Positions 35,249-44,699 are shown, counted from the stretch's first letter. The stretch: 64,000 nt of DNA from Flavobacterium daemonense (GCF_007341385.1 NZ_VJYD01000007.1:1-64000), one strand, 5' to 3'. Translations and numbers: made by a program. Notes: generated from the letters alone by a model not told the origin.

Positions 35249-36217
35249 CTATGAAATGTAAATTTCTAAAATTGAAGCTTTTCCGCTCAAAATAAATGCA
35301 TTTATCGCAGCCGGAACTAAAACCGTATCTCCTTTTATGTAGGTGTGTTTAAAACCATTATATTCAATTTCAAAACTTCCTTCAATACACATATAAACTG
35401 TAAAAGTTTCACCAGATTTAGAAACTTCTATTTTATCTTCTAACGGAATAAAATTTGTTGTAAAATAAGGGCAATCAACAACCGTGTTTGAAACATTTGA
35501 TTTTGTCTCGTATTTCTTCTGTGTATCAACTTTATTATAATTGATCGCATCAAGAGCCAAATCTACGTGTAATTCTCTTTTATTTCCATTAGCATCTACT
35601 CGGTCAAAATCATATAATCGGTAAGTAATATCAGATGTCTGCTGAATTTCGGCAACCACTAATCCTGCTCCAATTGCATGAACAGTTCCTGTTTCTAAAA
35701 AGAAAACATCACCTGGTTTTGCTTTTACGTCATCTAAAATAGAAACCAATGTATTGTCATGCAAATGTTTCAAATATTCCTCTTTGCTTGAGTTTTCTTT
35801 AAAACCAACAATAATTCTTGAATCGGCATCAGCTTGCATTACGTACCACATTTCCGTTTTTCCGAACGAATTATGGCGTTCTTTCGCTAATTTATCATTT
35901 GGATGAACTTGAATCGAAAGATCTTCGCGAGCATCTAAATATTTAAAAAGAAGAGGAAACTGCTTTCCGAAGCGTTCATGAACTTTAGTTCCTAAAATTT
36001 CATGTGGCGTTTCATCAATAAGCTCCGTTAAAGATTTACCTTTTAAGCCACCATTTGAAACCACACTTACATCGCCTTCAACAGTAGATAATTCCCAGCT
36101 TTCACCGGTAATTTTTGAAGTGATTGGTTTGTTTAAAACTGTTTTCAATTTTTCGCCTCCCCAGATTCTTTCTTTCAAAATTGGTTCAAACTGCAGCGGA
36201 TATAATTGTGTACTCAT
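35249..36217 (-). CDS. manA: Class I mannose-6-phosphate isomerase
   Basis: This zinc enzyme interconverts fructose-6-P and mannose-6-P and feeds GDP-mannose synthesis. Zinc-ligand segments are visible: SIQVHPNDKLAKE (Gln, His), KTEMWYVM (Glu) and TVHAIGAGL (His). The N-terminal ERIWGGEKLK is typical of the short 320-residue class. It is the last gene of idi-queD-peroxiredoxin-manA. Mannose-derived sugars could be used by the polysaccharide cluster at the right end, though nothing here shows that directly. Confidence 0.95.
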   Translation of the reverse strand: MSTQLYPLQFEPILKERIWGGEKLKTVLNKPITSKITGESWELSTVEGDVSVVSNGGLKGKSLTELIDETPHEILGTKVHERFGKQFPLLFKYLDAREDLSIQVHPNDKLAKERHNSFGKTEMWYVMQADADSRIIVGFKENSSKEEYLKHLHDNTLVSILDDVKAKPGDVFFLETGTVHAIGAGLVVAEIQQTSDITYRLYDFDRVDANGNKRELHVDLALDAINYNKVDTQKKYETKSNVSNTVVDCPYFTTNFIPLEDKIEVSKSGETFTVYMCIEGSFEIEYNGFKHTYIKGDTVLVPAAINAFILSGKASILEIYIS

Positions 36218-36275
36218 ATTTTTTAGGGCTAATTTCTTTACTATTTAAATATTCTCGTAATACTATTTTCTTAAT

Positions 36276-36734
36276 TTATAAAACTAATTCTTTAATTGTT
36301 TCAAGCGCTTTCTGAATATGTTTTTCGGCATTCATACTATCGAAAACATAAATAACAACACCATTTCTATCAACGATATACGTTACTCTTCCCGGTAGAA
36401 GCCCAAACAAATTATTTCGGACACCAAAAAGCTGCCTTAATCTTTTATCTGAATCTGAAAGTAAAATAAAAGGCAATTTATGTTTATTGGCAAATTTATG
36501 ATGTGATTTTACACTATCGCTGCTGATACCTATAACTTCGGCTCCCAAATCTTTAAAATCTTCGTATTGATCACGAAAACTGCAGGCTTCAGTTGTACAA
36601 CCCGGCGTATTATCTTTTGGATAAAAATAAATTACAACCGGTTTTCTTCCTAAAATACTTTGGCTTTCAAAAAGTTCTCCGTGATTATCCTTCGCAGTAA
36701 AATTCGGAACTATATCTCCTATTTTTAATGACAT
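36276..36734 (-). CDS. bcp: Thioredoxin-dependent peroxiredoxin (Bcp/PrxQ)
   Basis: This 152-residue thiol peroxidase has the peroxidatic Cys46 in YPKDNTPGCTTEAC and a resolving Cys51 five residues on, as in the PrxQ/Bcp class. RDQYEDFKDLGAEVIGIS and the C-terminal GRVTYIVDRNGVV are conserved family regions. It has no signal peptide, so it acts in the cytosol. It lies 3 bases after queD and is co-transcribed. Confidence 0.96.
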   Translation of the reverse strand: MSLKIGDIVPNFTAKDNHGELFESQSILGRKPVVIYFYPKDNTPGCTTEACSFRDQYEDFKDLGAEVIGISSDSVKSHHKFANKHKLPFILLSDSDKRLRQLFGVRNNLFGLLPGRVTYIVDRNGVVIYVFDSMNAEKHIQKALETIKELVL

Positions 36735-36737
36735 TTA

Positions 36738-37148
36738 TTATTCTCCTTTATAAGTTACAAAATTGCGATCCGTTTCATTCAGAACGATTTCAAGATCGAA
36801 ATCGGGCTGAATTCTTTTTCTAATTTTATTCCATATCACAACAGCAATATTCTCGGCTGTTGGATTCAAATCCTGAAATTCCGGAACATCCAGATTCAGG
36901 TTTTTGTGATCAAAGGGAATCTCAACTTCTTCAAGTATAATATCCGCTAATACTTTCACATCTAAAACAAAACCAGTTTCTGGGTCAATTTTTCCTGTAA
37001 CACTAACAGTTAAACCATAATTGTGACCATGAAAATTGGGATTATTGCATTTTCCAAAAACAGCATTGTTTTTTTCAGATGTCCAATCTTTCCTATACAA
37101 TCGATGCGCAGCATTAAAATGTGCTTTTCTTGATATGGTTACTCTCAT
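36738..37148 (-). CDS. queD: 6-carboxytetrahydropterin synthase (QueD family)
   Basis: The enzyme converts dihydroneopterin triphosphate to 6-carboxy-tetrahydropterin in queuosine synthesis. The zinc ligands His15 (FNAAHRL) and His40/His42 (NFHGHNYG), catalytic Cys34 (FGKCNNP), and the DHKNLN and Glu-containing C-terminus (DLEIVLNETDRNF) are present. At 136 residues it is a normal length. It lies between idi and the peroxiredoxin gene in one operon. Confidence 0.94.
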   Translation of the reverse strand: MRVTISRKAHFNAAHRLYRKDWTSEKNNAVFGKCNNPNFHGHNYGLTVSVTGKIDPETGFVLDVKVLADIILEEVEIPFDHKNLNLDVPEFQDLNPTAENIAVVIWNKIRKRIQPDFDLEIVLNETDRNFVTYKGE

Positions 37149-37170
37149 TTAGGTTTTTGGTTAATTTTGG

Positions 37171-37698
37171 TTATATTTTGTGGTCTTCAAGATAATGATC
37201 AAATTCATCAAAAATTATCTTAAACCAAACTGTATATCTTTCGGGATGTTTTTCAATATCACTTTTCACATCTTCAATGCTCATCCATTTCCATGCTTCA
37301 ACTTCTTCCGGATTAATAGCAGGCTCATCATCATAATAGCCAATCATTACATGATCAAGCTCATGTTCTGTCAAACCATTATCAAAAGGCGCTTTGTAAA
37401 TAAAATGAAAAAGCTCTTTTAATTCGCTTTTAATTCCCATTTCTTCAAAAAGCCTTCTGTTTCCAGCTTCTATATTGCTCTCGCCTTCGCGCTGATGACT
37501 GCAGCAAGTATTTGTCCAAAGCAAAGGAGAATGGTATTTATGATGTGCTCTTTGCTGGAGCATAATTTCATTTTTCTTATTCAGGATAAAAACCGAAAAT
37601 GCACGATGCAAAAGTGCTTTTTCATGTGCTTCTAATTTTGGCATCAAGCCAATCTGTTCGTCGATTTCGTTAACTAATATTACGTTTTCTTCTGTCAT
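37171..37698 (-). CDS. idi: Isopentenyl-diphosphate delta-isomerase, type 1
   Basis: The enzyme interconverts IPP and DMAPP in isoprenoid synthesis. This Nudix-fold protein of 175 residues has the active-site Cys in LLWTNTCCSHQREGE, the HRAFSVFILNKKNEIMLQQR strand and the Nudix-like GNRRLFEEMGI. The C-terminal WFKIIFDEFDHYLEDHKI is typical. It heads the idi-queD-bcp-manA operon. Confidence 0.96.
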   Translation of the reverse strand: MTEENVILVNEIDEQIGLMPKLEAHEKALLHRAFSVFILNKKNEIMLQQRAHHKYHSPLLWTNTCCSHQREGESNIEAGNRRLFEEMGIKSELKELFHFIYKAPFDNGLTEHELDHVMIGYYDDEPAINPEEVEAWKWMSIEDVKSDIEKHPERYTVWFKIIFDEFDHYLEDHKI

Positions 37699-37993
37699 AG
37701 GGCGTATTGAATTAACAAAAATACGAAAAAAGAAATGGCTATAAAATCCTAGAAGACATTGTGAAAAGTTTAACTACTTTACCATTTTTATAAGATTCTG
37801 ATTCACAACACACTACATTCGCTATCAAAACAAAAATCCTTGAAAAATAAGATACAAAAACTGCAACCGTTGATTTTACGTAAATAATAAAAAGTTAAAA
37901 CATACTTAAAAATATCTGAATTGTCATTTGTACGACATTTCAAAATTAAATCTCACCGTATATTTGAAATACCAATTAATTCAACTAAAAATC

Positions 37994-38548
37994 ATGAAAT
38001 TTAAAAACTTAATTTTCAGTCTTTTCTTTATAATGCCGCTTTTTATTTTTCAGGCTTGCGGGCAAAACAGTAAAAAACAAGAAGCAAAAACAAATGTTAT
38101 GGAAAACAAAATCAGCAAACCGGGAAATCCTTATTATTCAAACACCGACGCAACAAAACTAAATGTTAGTGATGCCGAATGGAAAAAAGTTTTGCCGGAA
38201 GATGTATATGCTGTAATGCGCCAAGCTGACACCGAAAGACCGTTCACAGGGAAATATTGGAATACTGACGAAAAAGGAACTTATTATTGCGCATCGTGCG
38301 GAAATAAACTTTTTAGATCGACTGCTAAATTTTCGAGCAGCTGCGGATGGCCAAGTTTTTTTGAACAAGACAACAAAAAAAGCGTGGTTTACAAAAATGA
38401 TAATTCATTCGGGATGGAAAGAATCGAAGCGCTTTGCGGGCGATGTGGCGGACATTTAGGGCATTTATTTGATGATGGACCTGCGCCAACCGGAAAACGT
38501 TACTGCATGAACTCCATTGCCTTAGACTTTGTTCCTGACACTAAATAA
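37994..38548 (+). CDS. msrB: Exported methionine sulfoxide reductase B (lipoprotein)
   Basis: The ATG at 37994 opens a lipoprotein signal ([10 protein letters not shown], Cys22), so the earlier in-frame ATG at 37928 is not used. The 184-residue protein has both zinc CxxC pairs ([18 protein letters not shown]), the GWPSFF motif and the catalytic Cys171 in RYCMNS. It reduces methionine-R-sulfoxide, presumably at the periplasmic face of a membrane. The msrA gene starts 7 bases after its stop. Confidence 0.95.
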   Translation: MKFKNLIFSLFFIMPLFIFQACGQNSKKQEAKTNVMENKISKPGNPYYSNTDATKLNVSDAEWKKVLPEDVYAVMRQADTERPFTGKYWNTDEKGTYYCASCGNKLFRSTAKFSSSCGWPSFFEQDNKKSVVYKNDNSFGMERIEALCGRCGGHLGHLFDDGPAPTGKRYCMNSIALDFVPDTK

Positions 38549-38555
38549 TCTAACT

Positions 38556-39167
38556 ATGAAAAAGATACTTTTAATCTGTTTGTCGATTTTATCATTAAAC
38601 GGATTTTCGCAAAATAAAAAAGCCTCAAATCTTGAAACGATTACGCTTGGCGGAGGCTGTTACTGGTGCGTTGAAGCCGTTTACGAAAACTTGGACGGAG
38701 TAAAATCTGTGGTTTCTGGATTTTCAGGAGGAAATGTTCCTAATCCTACTTATGAAGAAGTTTGCACTGGAGAAACTGGTCATGCCGAAGTCGTTCAGAT
38801 TACCTATGATAAAAACATAACTGATATCAATGAAATCTTCAAAGTCTTTTTTACCGTTCATGATCCAACAACTTTGAATCGTCAAGGCGCTGATGTTGGA
38901 ACTCAATATCGTTCTGTTATTTTTTACAAAAATGATGAACAAAGAAAAGCGGCTCAAAGCATTATTGCCGAATTAAACAAAGCAAAAGTGTACAGCAATC
39001 CGATTGTGACAAAAGTCGAGCCTTTTAAAGCTTTTTATAAAGCCGAAGATTATCATCAGAATTATTACGCCAACAATAAAAATCAGCCGTATTGCAAAAT
39101 GGTGATTCAGCCAAAAATCGAAAAATTTGAAAAAGTTTTTAAAGATAAACTGAAAAAGAAACAATAA
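38556..39167 (+). CDS. msrA: Exported methionine sulfoxide reductase A
   Basis: The start at 38556 ([19 protein letters not shown]) gives a cleavable signal peptide. The 203-residue protein has the catalytic Cys35 in [12 protein letters not shown], then [31 protein letters not shown] and YRSVIFYKN, all MsrA signatures. It reduces methionine-S-sulfoxide. With the msrB lipoprotein it makes a complete envelope repair pair. The reducing partner is not nearby. Confidence 0.96.
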   Translation: MKKILLICLSILSLNGFSQNKKASNLETITLGGGCYWCVEAVYENLDGVKSVVSGFSGGNVPNPTYEEVCTGETGHAEVVQITYDKNITDINEIFKVFFTVHDPTTLNRQGADVGTQYRSVIFYKNDEQRKAAQSIIAELNKAKVYSNPIVTKVEPFKAFYKAEDYHQNYYANNKNQPYCKMVIQPKIEKFEKVFKDKLKKKQ

Positions 39168-39180
39168 TATAAGTCCACAA

Positions 39181-39212
39181 AAAAGGGAAATGAGTTAATT
39201 CATTTCCCTTTT
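39181..39212 (+). terminator. Terminator of msrBA
   Basis: AAAAGGGAAATGA (39181-39193) pairs exactly with TCATTTCCCTTTT (39200-39212) around a 6-base loop. Confidence 0.85.
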
Positions 39213-39274
39213 CTATTTTAAGATCTAACTTTGTCAAAGTTTGAAAATTTGACAAAGCTGAATAACTGAAACTA

Positions 39275-39709
39275 TTATTTGGCTACTTTTTTGAATCGCA
39301 TGGTTGCCACATCGCCTTCATTCAAAATCAATTTTCCATCTTTATCAATAGAATAGCTTGTGATTCTTTTCATTTGTTGTAAAAATTGCTGTTCTCCGCC
39401 TCCATCACAAAACATTAATGTACTTGGTCCCGGTTCTCCAAAAGTCAAAGATTTTCCGCTTAAAATATAAGGCGCACTGTATCCATTACAACCATTGTTT
39501 CCAAAAACTTTTGTTTCTTTTTGATCAAAAGTAATCTGTGGTTTTTTATTTGGATACAAACCTTCAAAAGCAATTCGTGGTCCAGAGATATATTCTAATT
39601 CCCAAGTTGTCCTAAATAAATTTCCTCCGCTTGACGCTTCTTTCGAAGTTTTGCAAGAAGTCAACAATAAAACAAAAAATGATAAAGCTGCGAGTGTGTA
39701 TTTTTTCAT
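39275..39709 (-). CDS. META-domain lipoprotein (HslJ-like)
   Basis: The ATG at 39709 starts a lipoprotein signal (FVLLLTSCKTS, Cys19); the frame can be extended to 39748 but this would bury the signal. The mature part is a META domain: FRTTWELEYISG, KPQITFDQKETKVFGNNGCN, YILSGKSLTF and the final ATMRFKKV. HslJ-like META proteins are heat- or stress-induced envelope proteins in other bacteria, with no known enzyme activity. It is monocistronic and converges on msrBA. Confidence 0.88.
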   Translation of the reverse strand: MKKYTLAALSFFVLLLTSCKTSKEASSGGNLFRTTWELEYISGPRIAFEGLYPNKKPQITFDQKETKVFGNNGCNGYSAPYILSGKSLTFGEPGPSTLMFCDGGGEQQFLQQMKRITSYSIDKDGKLILNEGDVATMRFKKVAK

Positions 39710-39938
39710 AAAAATTATTTTAAGGATTATTACTATTTCACTTCTCAATATTCGTGCCCAGTTCTACGAATTATTGAAGTTTAAATTCACAACAAACTGT
39801 GGTTTTCTAATCTCTAAGTTACAGCTTTTTGTTTAAAACTATATTAATCAAACATTTAAATTACATTTTGTGATTGTGTTTTTTTTGTAATTTGCAATGA
39901 TCAAAAAACCAAAAATCACCAATAAAAAAACCAAAAAA

Positions 39939-41354
39939 ATGAAGCAATTAGTCGTATTATTTGCCGTTTTATTTTCTTTCTCACAAATTCACTCACAAGA
40001 AAATCTACCGACCGATTATCTTTCAAAAGAATTCCACAAAGGCCGCCGCGAAGCTTTTAGAGCTTTAATGCCTGCCAATTCTGTAGCAGTAGTTTTTTCA
40101 TATCCTGAAAGAATATTCTCAAGAGACGTCAATTATATCTACCATCAAAATCCGGATATGTATTACCTAACAGGCTACAAAGAACCGGACGCCGTTTTAC
40201 TGATTTTTAAAGAATCGCAAGGAATGGGCGAAACTTACAACGAAGTATTATTTGTAAGAGAAAGAAATGCTGCCAGAGAAATGTGGACTGGAAGACGTTT
40301 AGGCGTTGAAGGAGCAAAATCGAAGTTGGGTTTTACGACTGTTTATAACGGAAAAGATTTTAAAGATTTCGCCATCGATTTCAAAAAATTTGACAAAATC
40401 ATTTACGATCAGCTTCCAACCGATCTTGAAAGCAGCAGAAATGATTTTGATCTTGCCGGCTTATTCAAATCTTTTAAAACCAAAGCAGGAATAACGACTG
40501 AGGATAAAAATTCAACAGAATCTTTTGCAGACATTACAAATACTCTAAGAGAAATTAAAACCCCTGAAGAACTGGAATTGATGCGCAAAACTGTCAAGCT
40601 TTCCTGCATTGCTCATAACGAGGTAATGAAAGCGGTTGGCCCTGATATGAGCGAAAACGAAGCTGAAGGAATTCACTCTTATATTCACAGAAGATATGGT
40701 TCTGAAGACGAAGGTTACCCGCCAATTGTTGGTGTTGGAGCAAACGGCTGTATTTTACATTACGAAGAAAACAACAGTACAAAAATGGAAAATCAGTTAT
40801 TGTTGATGGATGTTGGATCTGAATATCACGGTTATTCAGCTGATGTGACCAGAACGGTTCCGGCAAACGGAAAATTTACCGAAGAACAAAAAGCCATTTA
40901 TCAACTTGTATATGACGCTCAGGAAGCTGTTTTTAAAATTTGTAAAGAAGGAACGCCTCTTATTGATTTAAATACTACAGCAAAAGATGTTTTAGCAAAA
41001 GGATTGATAAAATTAGGAATCATTACAGACCCAAAAGATGTAAGACTTTATTATCCACACTCTTGCTCACACTTTCTTGGTTTAGATGTTCATGACAAAG
41101 GCAACTTCAAAGGCCCGCAAACTCTTATAAAAGAAAATATGATCCTTACAGTGGAACCAGGAATTTATATTCCAGCAAACAGTAAATGTGATAAAAAATG
41201 GTGGAACATTGGCGTTCGTATCGAAGATGATATTTTAATGCTAAAAGATTCATACGAAAATCTATCTGCCGAATCACCAAGAAAATGGCAAGATGTTGAA
41301 GCTTTAGCCAAACAAAAAAGCACTTTCAACGAAATGAAATTCCCAAAAATATAA
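39939..41354 (+). CDS. pepP: Exported Xaa-Pro aminopeptidase (aminopeptidase P, M24B)
   Basis: The ATG at 39939 opens a signal peptide (VVLFAVLFSFSQIHSQE); the earlier ATG at 39897 adds only a Lys-rich run. An N-terminal creatinase-like domain includes NYIYHQNPDMYYLTGYKEPD. The catalytic pita-bread domain carries the dimetal ligands in LLMDVGSEYHGYSADVTRTV, PHSCSHFLGLDVHD, LTVEPGIYI and GVRIEDD. At 471 residues it is of typical length, and it removes N-terminal residues before proline. The signal suggests a periplasmic enzyme, unlike the cytosolic E. coli PepP. Confidence 0.94.
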   Translation: MKQLVVLFAVLFSFSQIHSQENLPTDYLSKEFHKGRREAFRALMPANSVAVVFSYPERIFSRDVNYIYHQNPDMYYLTGYKEPDAVLLIFKESQGMGETYNEVLFVRERNAAREMWTGRRLGVEGAKSKLGFTTVYNGKDFKDFAIDFKKFDKIIYDQLPTDLESSRNDFDLAGLFKSFKTKAGITTEDKNSTESFADITNTLREIKTPEELELMRKTVKLSCIAHNEVMKAVGPDMSENEAEGIHSYIHRRYGSEDEGYPPIVGVGANGCILHYEENNSTKMENQLLLMDVGSEYHGYSADVTRTVPANGKFTEEQKAIYQLVYDAQEAVFKICKEGTPLIDLNTTAKDVLAKGLIKLGIITDPKDVRLYYPHSCSHFLGLDVHDKGNFKGPQTLIKENMILTVEPGIYIPANSKCDKKWWNIGVRIEDDILMLKDSYENLSAESPRKWQDVEALAKQKSTFNEMKFPKI

Positions 41355-41362
41355 AAACCTCA

Positions 41363-41502
41363 AACACATAGAAACATAGATTTTTCCCCATTCTAAAAAA
41401 GAATATAAAAAGAAATACATTTCTCACACATAGTTAACTATGTGAATTTAAATAAATGAAATGCCTGTTTTAAGTCAACAAAAAACTATGTTTCTATGTG
41501 TT
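41363..41502. repeat. Nested inverted repeats between pepP and the quinone oxidoreductase gene
   Basis: Outer arms AACACATAGAAACATAG (41363-41379) and its exact complement (41486-41502) enclose an 18-base perfect palindrome, CACATAGTTAACTATGTG (41427-41444). Both share the ACACATAG word, so the structure may be built of one repeated unit. Confidence 0.8.
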
Positions 41503-41559
41503 AAACAATAAATGCTTTCAATTTTGACGTACTTTTGTAGTCCTAAAAATTAAAAAAAA

Positions 41560-42519
41560 ATGAAAGCACTTACCTTCTCTACTTTTGGAGATTCAGATGT
41601 TTTAGAATATATCGAAATACCTAATCCACAATTAAAAAACGATGAAATTCTAGTCGAAATGAAAGCCATCGGACTCAATTTTGCCGATGTTTACAGACGA
41701 AAAGGAAATTATCATTTAAAAGGAAATCCGCCTTTTATTGCCGGTTACGAAGGCGCCGGAATCGTAGTTGACACAAATAATCATCCTGAATATAAAGTCG
41801 GTGATCGTGTGGCTTTCGCCGATGCACCTTTTGCAAACGCAGAATTGGTTGCCGTAAACATAAATCACGTTTTGCCTTTACCCGAAAACATCTCTTTTGA
41901 AACCGCAGCTTCGGTTTTACTGCAAGGTTTGACCGCACATTATTTAGCGACAGATAGCCATAAAACTGAAAAAGGCGAAACTGTTTTAATTCATGCTGTT
42001 GCTGGTGGCGTTGGACAAATCTTAACGCAAATCAGCAAACTTTTGGGAGCAACTGTTATTGGCTTAACCTCATCGGCAGAAAAAGCTAAAGTTGGTTTCG
42101 AACAAGGTGCCGATCATGTTTTTCTTTATAATGATGATTGGAAATCGCAGGTTTTTAAAACTGTTTCAAAAGGCGTTGATGTAGTTTACGACAGCATCGG
42201 AAGTACTTTGGCAGAAAGCTTTGAAGTCACAAAAGAATGCGGACAAGTCGTTTTCTTCGGAATGGCTGGTGGCGATCCTGCGCCTGTAGACCCAAGAATG
42301 CTTATGGATGGTTCAAAAACTTTAACCGGAGGCGATTTATGGAGTTATTTAAATTCCAAAGAAGAAAGAATTAAACGCGCAACGCAATTGTTCAATTGGA
42401 TTATCGAAGGAAAAATCAAGCTTTCAAAACCGACTTCTTTTAAATTATCAGAAGGAAAACTAGCGCATGATTACCTAGAAAGCAGAAAAAGCACTGGGAA
42501 AATAATATTGATTCCGTAA
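41560..42519 (+). CDS. NAD(P)H:quinone oxidoreductase (zinc-independent MDR family)
   Basis: This 319-residue cytosolic protein has the medium-chain dehydrogenase fold: a catalytic half with MKAIGLNFADVYRRKGNY and PFIAGYEGAGIV, then a Rossmann domain with VLIHAVAGGVGQILTQ and GADHVFLYND. No zinc-ligand cysteines are seen, which places it with quinone reductases (QorA-like). It probably reduces quinones or enones with NADPH. A TACTTTTG -7-like element lies at about 41530-41537. The gene is monocistronic with its own terminator. Confidence 0.92.
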   Translation: MKALTFSTFGDSDVLEYIEIPNPQLKNDEILVEMKAIGLNFADVYRRKGNYHLKGNPPFIAGYEGAGIVVDTNNHPEYKVGDRVAFADAPFANAELVAVNINHVLPLPENISFETAASVLLQGLTAHYLATDSHKTEKGETVLIHAVAGGVGQILTQISKLLGATVIGLTSSAEKAKVGFEQGADHVFLYNDDWKSQVFKTVSKGVDVVYDSIGSTLAESFEVTKECGQVVFFGMAGGDPAPVDPRMLMDGSKTLTGGDLWSYLNSKEERIKRATQLFNWIIEGKIKLSKPTSFKLSEGKLAHDYLESRKSTGKIILIP

Positions 42520-42544
42520 ATAATAATCTGGGCGTGCCATCAAT

Positions 42545-42590
42545 AAAAAAAGGAGCCAACTATGCAAAACGCTTAGTCGGCTCCTTTTTT
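42545..42590 (+). terminator. Terminator of the quinone oxidoreductase gene
   Basis: GGAGCCAACTA and TAGTCGGCTCC pair with one mismatch, with A-rich and T-rich flanks. Confidence 0.82.
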
Positions 42591-42672
42591 TATTGCTGTC
42601 GGGCTTTCGCTGCTACTTCGGTAGCTTAGCTCTATCCCTCACGCAAACAGACCAATCATTTCTTATTAAACT

Positions 42673-42780
42673 TTTTGTCATTCCGAGGAACGAGGAATCT
42701 CCGTGAGTAGCTCTGCAAAGATTGGCAATTCTCTGTATGGAGTTTCTTGCGGAGATTCCTCGTTCCTCGGAATGACAAAA
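42673..42780. repeat. Long perfect palindrome, 31-base arms (family member 2)
   Basis: The arms at 42673-42703 and 42750-42780 are exact complements (core GTCATTCCGAGGAACGAGGA) with a 46-base loop. They share the GTCATTnCGAGGAACGA core with 22169-22251. Just upstream (42596-42645) lies another repeat-like scrap rich in GCTGTCGGGCTTTCGCTGCT, ending CCCTCACGC. The gap 42591-42796 has no gene. Confidence 0.92.
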
Positions 42781-42796
42781 CAATGCAATTAGTTTC

Positions 42797-44356
42797 TTAC
42801 TTCAACGCTTCCGCAATCATAAGCGCGCATTTTTCACCATCAATCGCAGCAGATATAATTCCACCTGCATAACCTGCACCTTCTCCACACGGATACAAAC
42901 CTTTTATTTGTAAATGCTCTAAAGTCAAAGGATCTCTCGGAATTCTGACTGGTGATGAAGTTCTGCTTTCCGGAGCGTGTAAAATTGCTTCATTTGTCAA
43001 ATAACCGCGCATTGATTTTCCGAATTCTTTAAAACCTTCGCGTAAAATCTGCGATAAAAATCCTGGGAAAACCTGTCCCATTTCAACCGAAGTTGTTCCA
43101 GGAACATAAGACGTTTTCGGAATATCTGCAGAAACTTTATTTTGTGTAAAATCGATCATTCTTTGTGCCGGAACTTTTTGAGTTTGTCCCGCCAAATGCC
43201 AAGCTTTTTGTTCAATACTTTTTTGAAATTCCATTCCGGCCAAAGCGCCGAATTTTGCAAAAGGTTTAAAATCTTCCAATTTCAATTCTATCACAATTCC
43301 AGAATTTGCTGTTGCCTGATCACGTTTAGACGGCGACCAACCGTTTGTAACCACCTCGCCCGGGCTCGTCGCGCAAGGCGCAATAACACCTCCCGGACAC
43401 ATACAAAACGAATACATTCCGCGTCCGTTAACTTGTTTCACAATCGAATATGGTGCTGGAGGCAAATAATCGCCACGATAGTCACAACTGTATTGAATAC
43501 TGTCTATTAATTCCTGTGAATGTTCAGCTCGAACTCCTAACGCAAAAGGTTTTGCTTCGATTAAAATTTTCTTTTTATCTAACAATTCAAAAATATCACG
43601 CGCTGAATGTCCGGTTGCCAAGATCAATTTATTCGCGAGAATCTTATCTCCTTTTTGTGTTACGATTCCTTCAACTTCGTTATTTTTCACCAAAATATCT
43701 GTAACTCTGGTATCAAACAAAACCTGACCGCCAAACTCGATGATTTTATTTCGAATATCTTCAATAATTTTCGGCAATTTATTAGTTCCAATGTGCGGAT
43801 GCGCTTCGACCAAAATATCTTCTGAAGCTCCAAAAGCCACCAAAAGCTCTAAAATTCTGGTAACATCACCACGCTTTTTAGAACGCGTATATAATTTTCC
43901 ATCCGAATATGTTCCGGCTCCGCCTTCTCCAAAACAATAATTTGAATCTTCGTTTACAATATGTTCGCGGTTTATCGCTTTCAAATCACGTCGGCGTCCG
44001 CGAACGTCTTTTCCGCGTTCAATGACAATTGGCTTTAAGCCTAATTCTATTAATTGCAAAGCGGCAAAAAGTCCGGCTGGACCAGCGCCAACAACAATAA
44101 CTTCCTGAGCAGAAGAAACGTCTTTATATAAAGGAAGTTCAATTTTAGTTTCCTGAAATGCTTCTCCTTTTACATATATAACAACTTTCAAATTGATTTT
44201 AATCGCTTTTTGGCGAGCATCAATCGAACGTTTTAAAATTGTAATATGCTGAATTTCGTTTGGAGAAACTTTAATTTGTTTAGACAAATAATCTTTAAGC
44301 AACACTTCGTTTGCTGCAGTTTCTGGAGTTACCTGAAGTAAAAGTTCTCTTGGCAT
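42797..44356 (-). CDS. FAD-dependent oxidoreductase, COG2509 type
   Basis: The 519-residue protein has an N-terminal domain (1-90, with KQIKVSPNEIQHITILKRS). A dinucleotide-binding VIVVGAGPAGLFAALQL with IERGKDVRGRR follows, then NYCFGEGGAGTYSDGKL, and it ends GLYPCGEGAGYAGGIISAA. This is the pattern of the uncharacterised FAD dehydrogenases of COG2509, found widely in Bacteroidota; the substrate is unknown. It is soluble and stands alone. The C-terminal GEGAGYAGG stretch contacts the flavin in relatives. Confidence 0.9.
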   Translation of the reverse strand: MPRELLLQVTPETAANEVLLKDYLSKQIKVSPNEIQHITILKRSIDARQKAIKINLKVVIYVKGEAFQETKIELPLYKDVSSAQEVIVVGAGPAGLFAALQLIELGLKPIVIERGKDVRGRRRDLKAINREHIVNEDSNYCFGEGGAGTYSDGKLYTRSKKRGDVTRILELLVAFGASEDILVEAHPHIGTNKLPKIIEDIRNKIIEFGGQVLFDTRVTDILVKNNEVEGIVTQKGDKILANKLILATGHSARDIFELLDKKKILIEAKPFALGVRAEHSQELIDSIQYSCDYRGDYLPPAPYSIVKQVNGRGMYSFCMCPGGVIAPCATSPGEVVTNGWSPSKRDQATANSGIVIELKLEDFKPFAKFGALAGMEFQKSIEQKAWHLAGQTQKVPAQRMIDFTQNKVSADIPKTSYVPGTTSVEMGQVFPGFLSQILREGFKEFGKSMRGYLTNEAILHAPESRTSSPVRIPRDPLTLEHLQIKGLYPCGEGAGYAGGIISAAIDGEKCALMIAEALK

Positions 44357-44699
44357 TGTATCTTATTTATTAGCTTTTCTTTCTATGAAAAGAAGTTGCA
44401 AAAATAACATTTTAAAACGAGATTCTATGTTTACTGTGAAATTTGCCCACAGATTTACACAGATAGAAACAGATTTATCCTTAATCTATTTTTCGCAAAA
44501 CCTTTACTATTTATTTTTAGCCACAGATTAATTGGATTAAAAAGATTTCTTTTAATAACAGTTTAGACGCACTGAAGTAAGTCTCTACAGAAAAAAAACT
44601 CAGCACCTTAGCATCTCAGTCCCGAAACCTCGGGATAGAACCTTTTTCAAAAAAGACTTTGTACCTTTGCAGCTCTGAACCTTTGCACCTTTAAAAAAA
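44357..44699. other. Repeat-scrap-rich divergent region, 343 bases
   Basis: No gene is visible. It contains repeat-like pieces: GCCCACAGATTTACACAGA near 44448, AGCCACAGATTAATTGGATT near 44519, CAGCACCTTAGCATCTCAG near 44600 and CCTTTGTACCTTTGCA / CTTTGCACCTTT near 44660-44692. The TACCTTTG at 44662-44669 could be the -7 element of the small gene at 44700. The CTTTGCACCTTTG words also occur near 7410-7455. Confidence 0.55.

Noticed and set aside
38484..38520. Selenocysteine-type MsrB
   Set aside because: The catalytic position is an ordinary Cys codon (RYCMNS), so no recoding is needed.
43142..43510. Antisense frame of 122 codons inside the COG2509 flavoprotein gene
   Set aside because: It is a shadow of a well-supported gene on the other strand, with no recognisable motif. 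The same holds for frames such as 4858-5223, 27604-27897 and 47626-47964.
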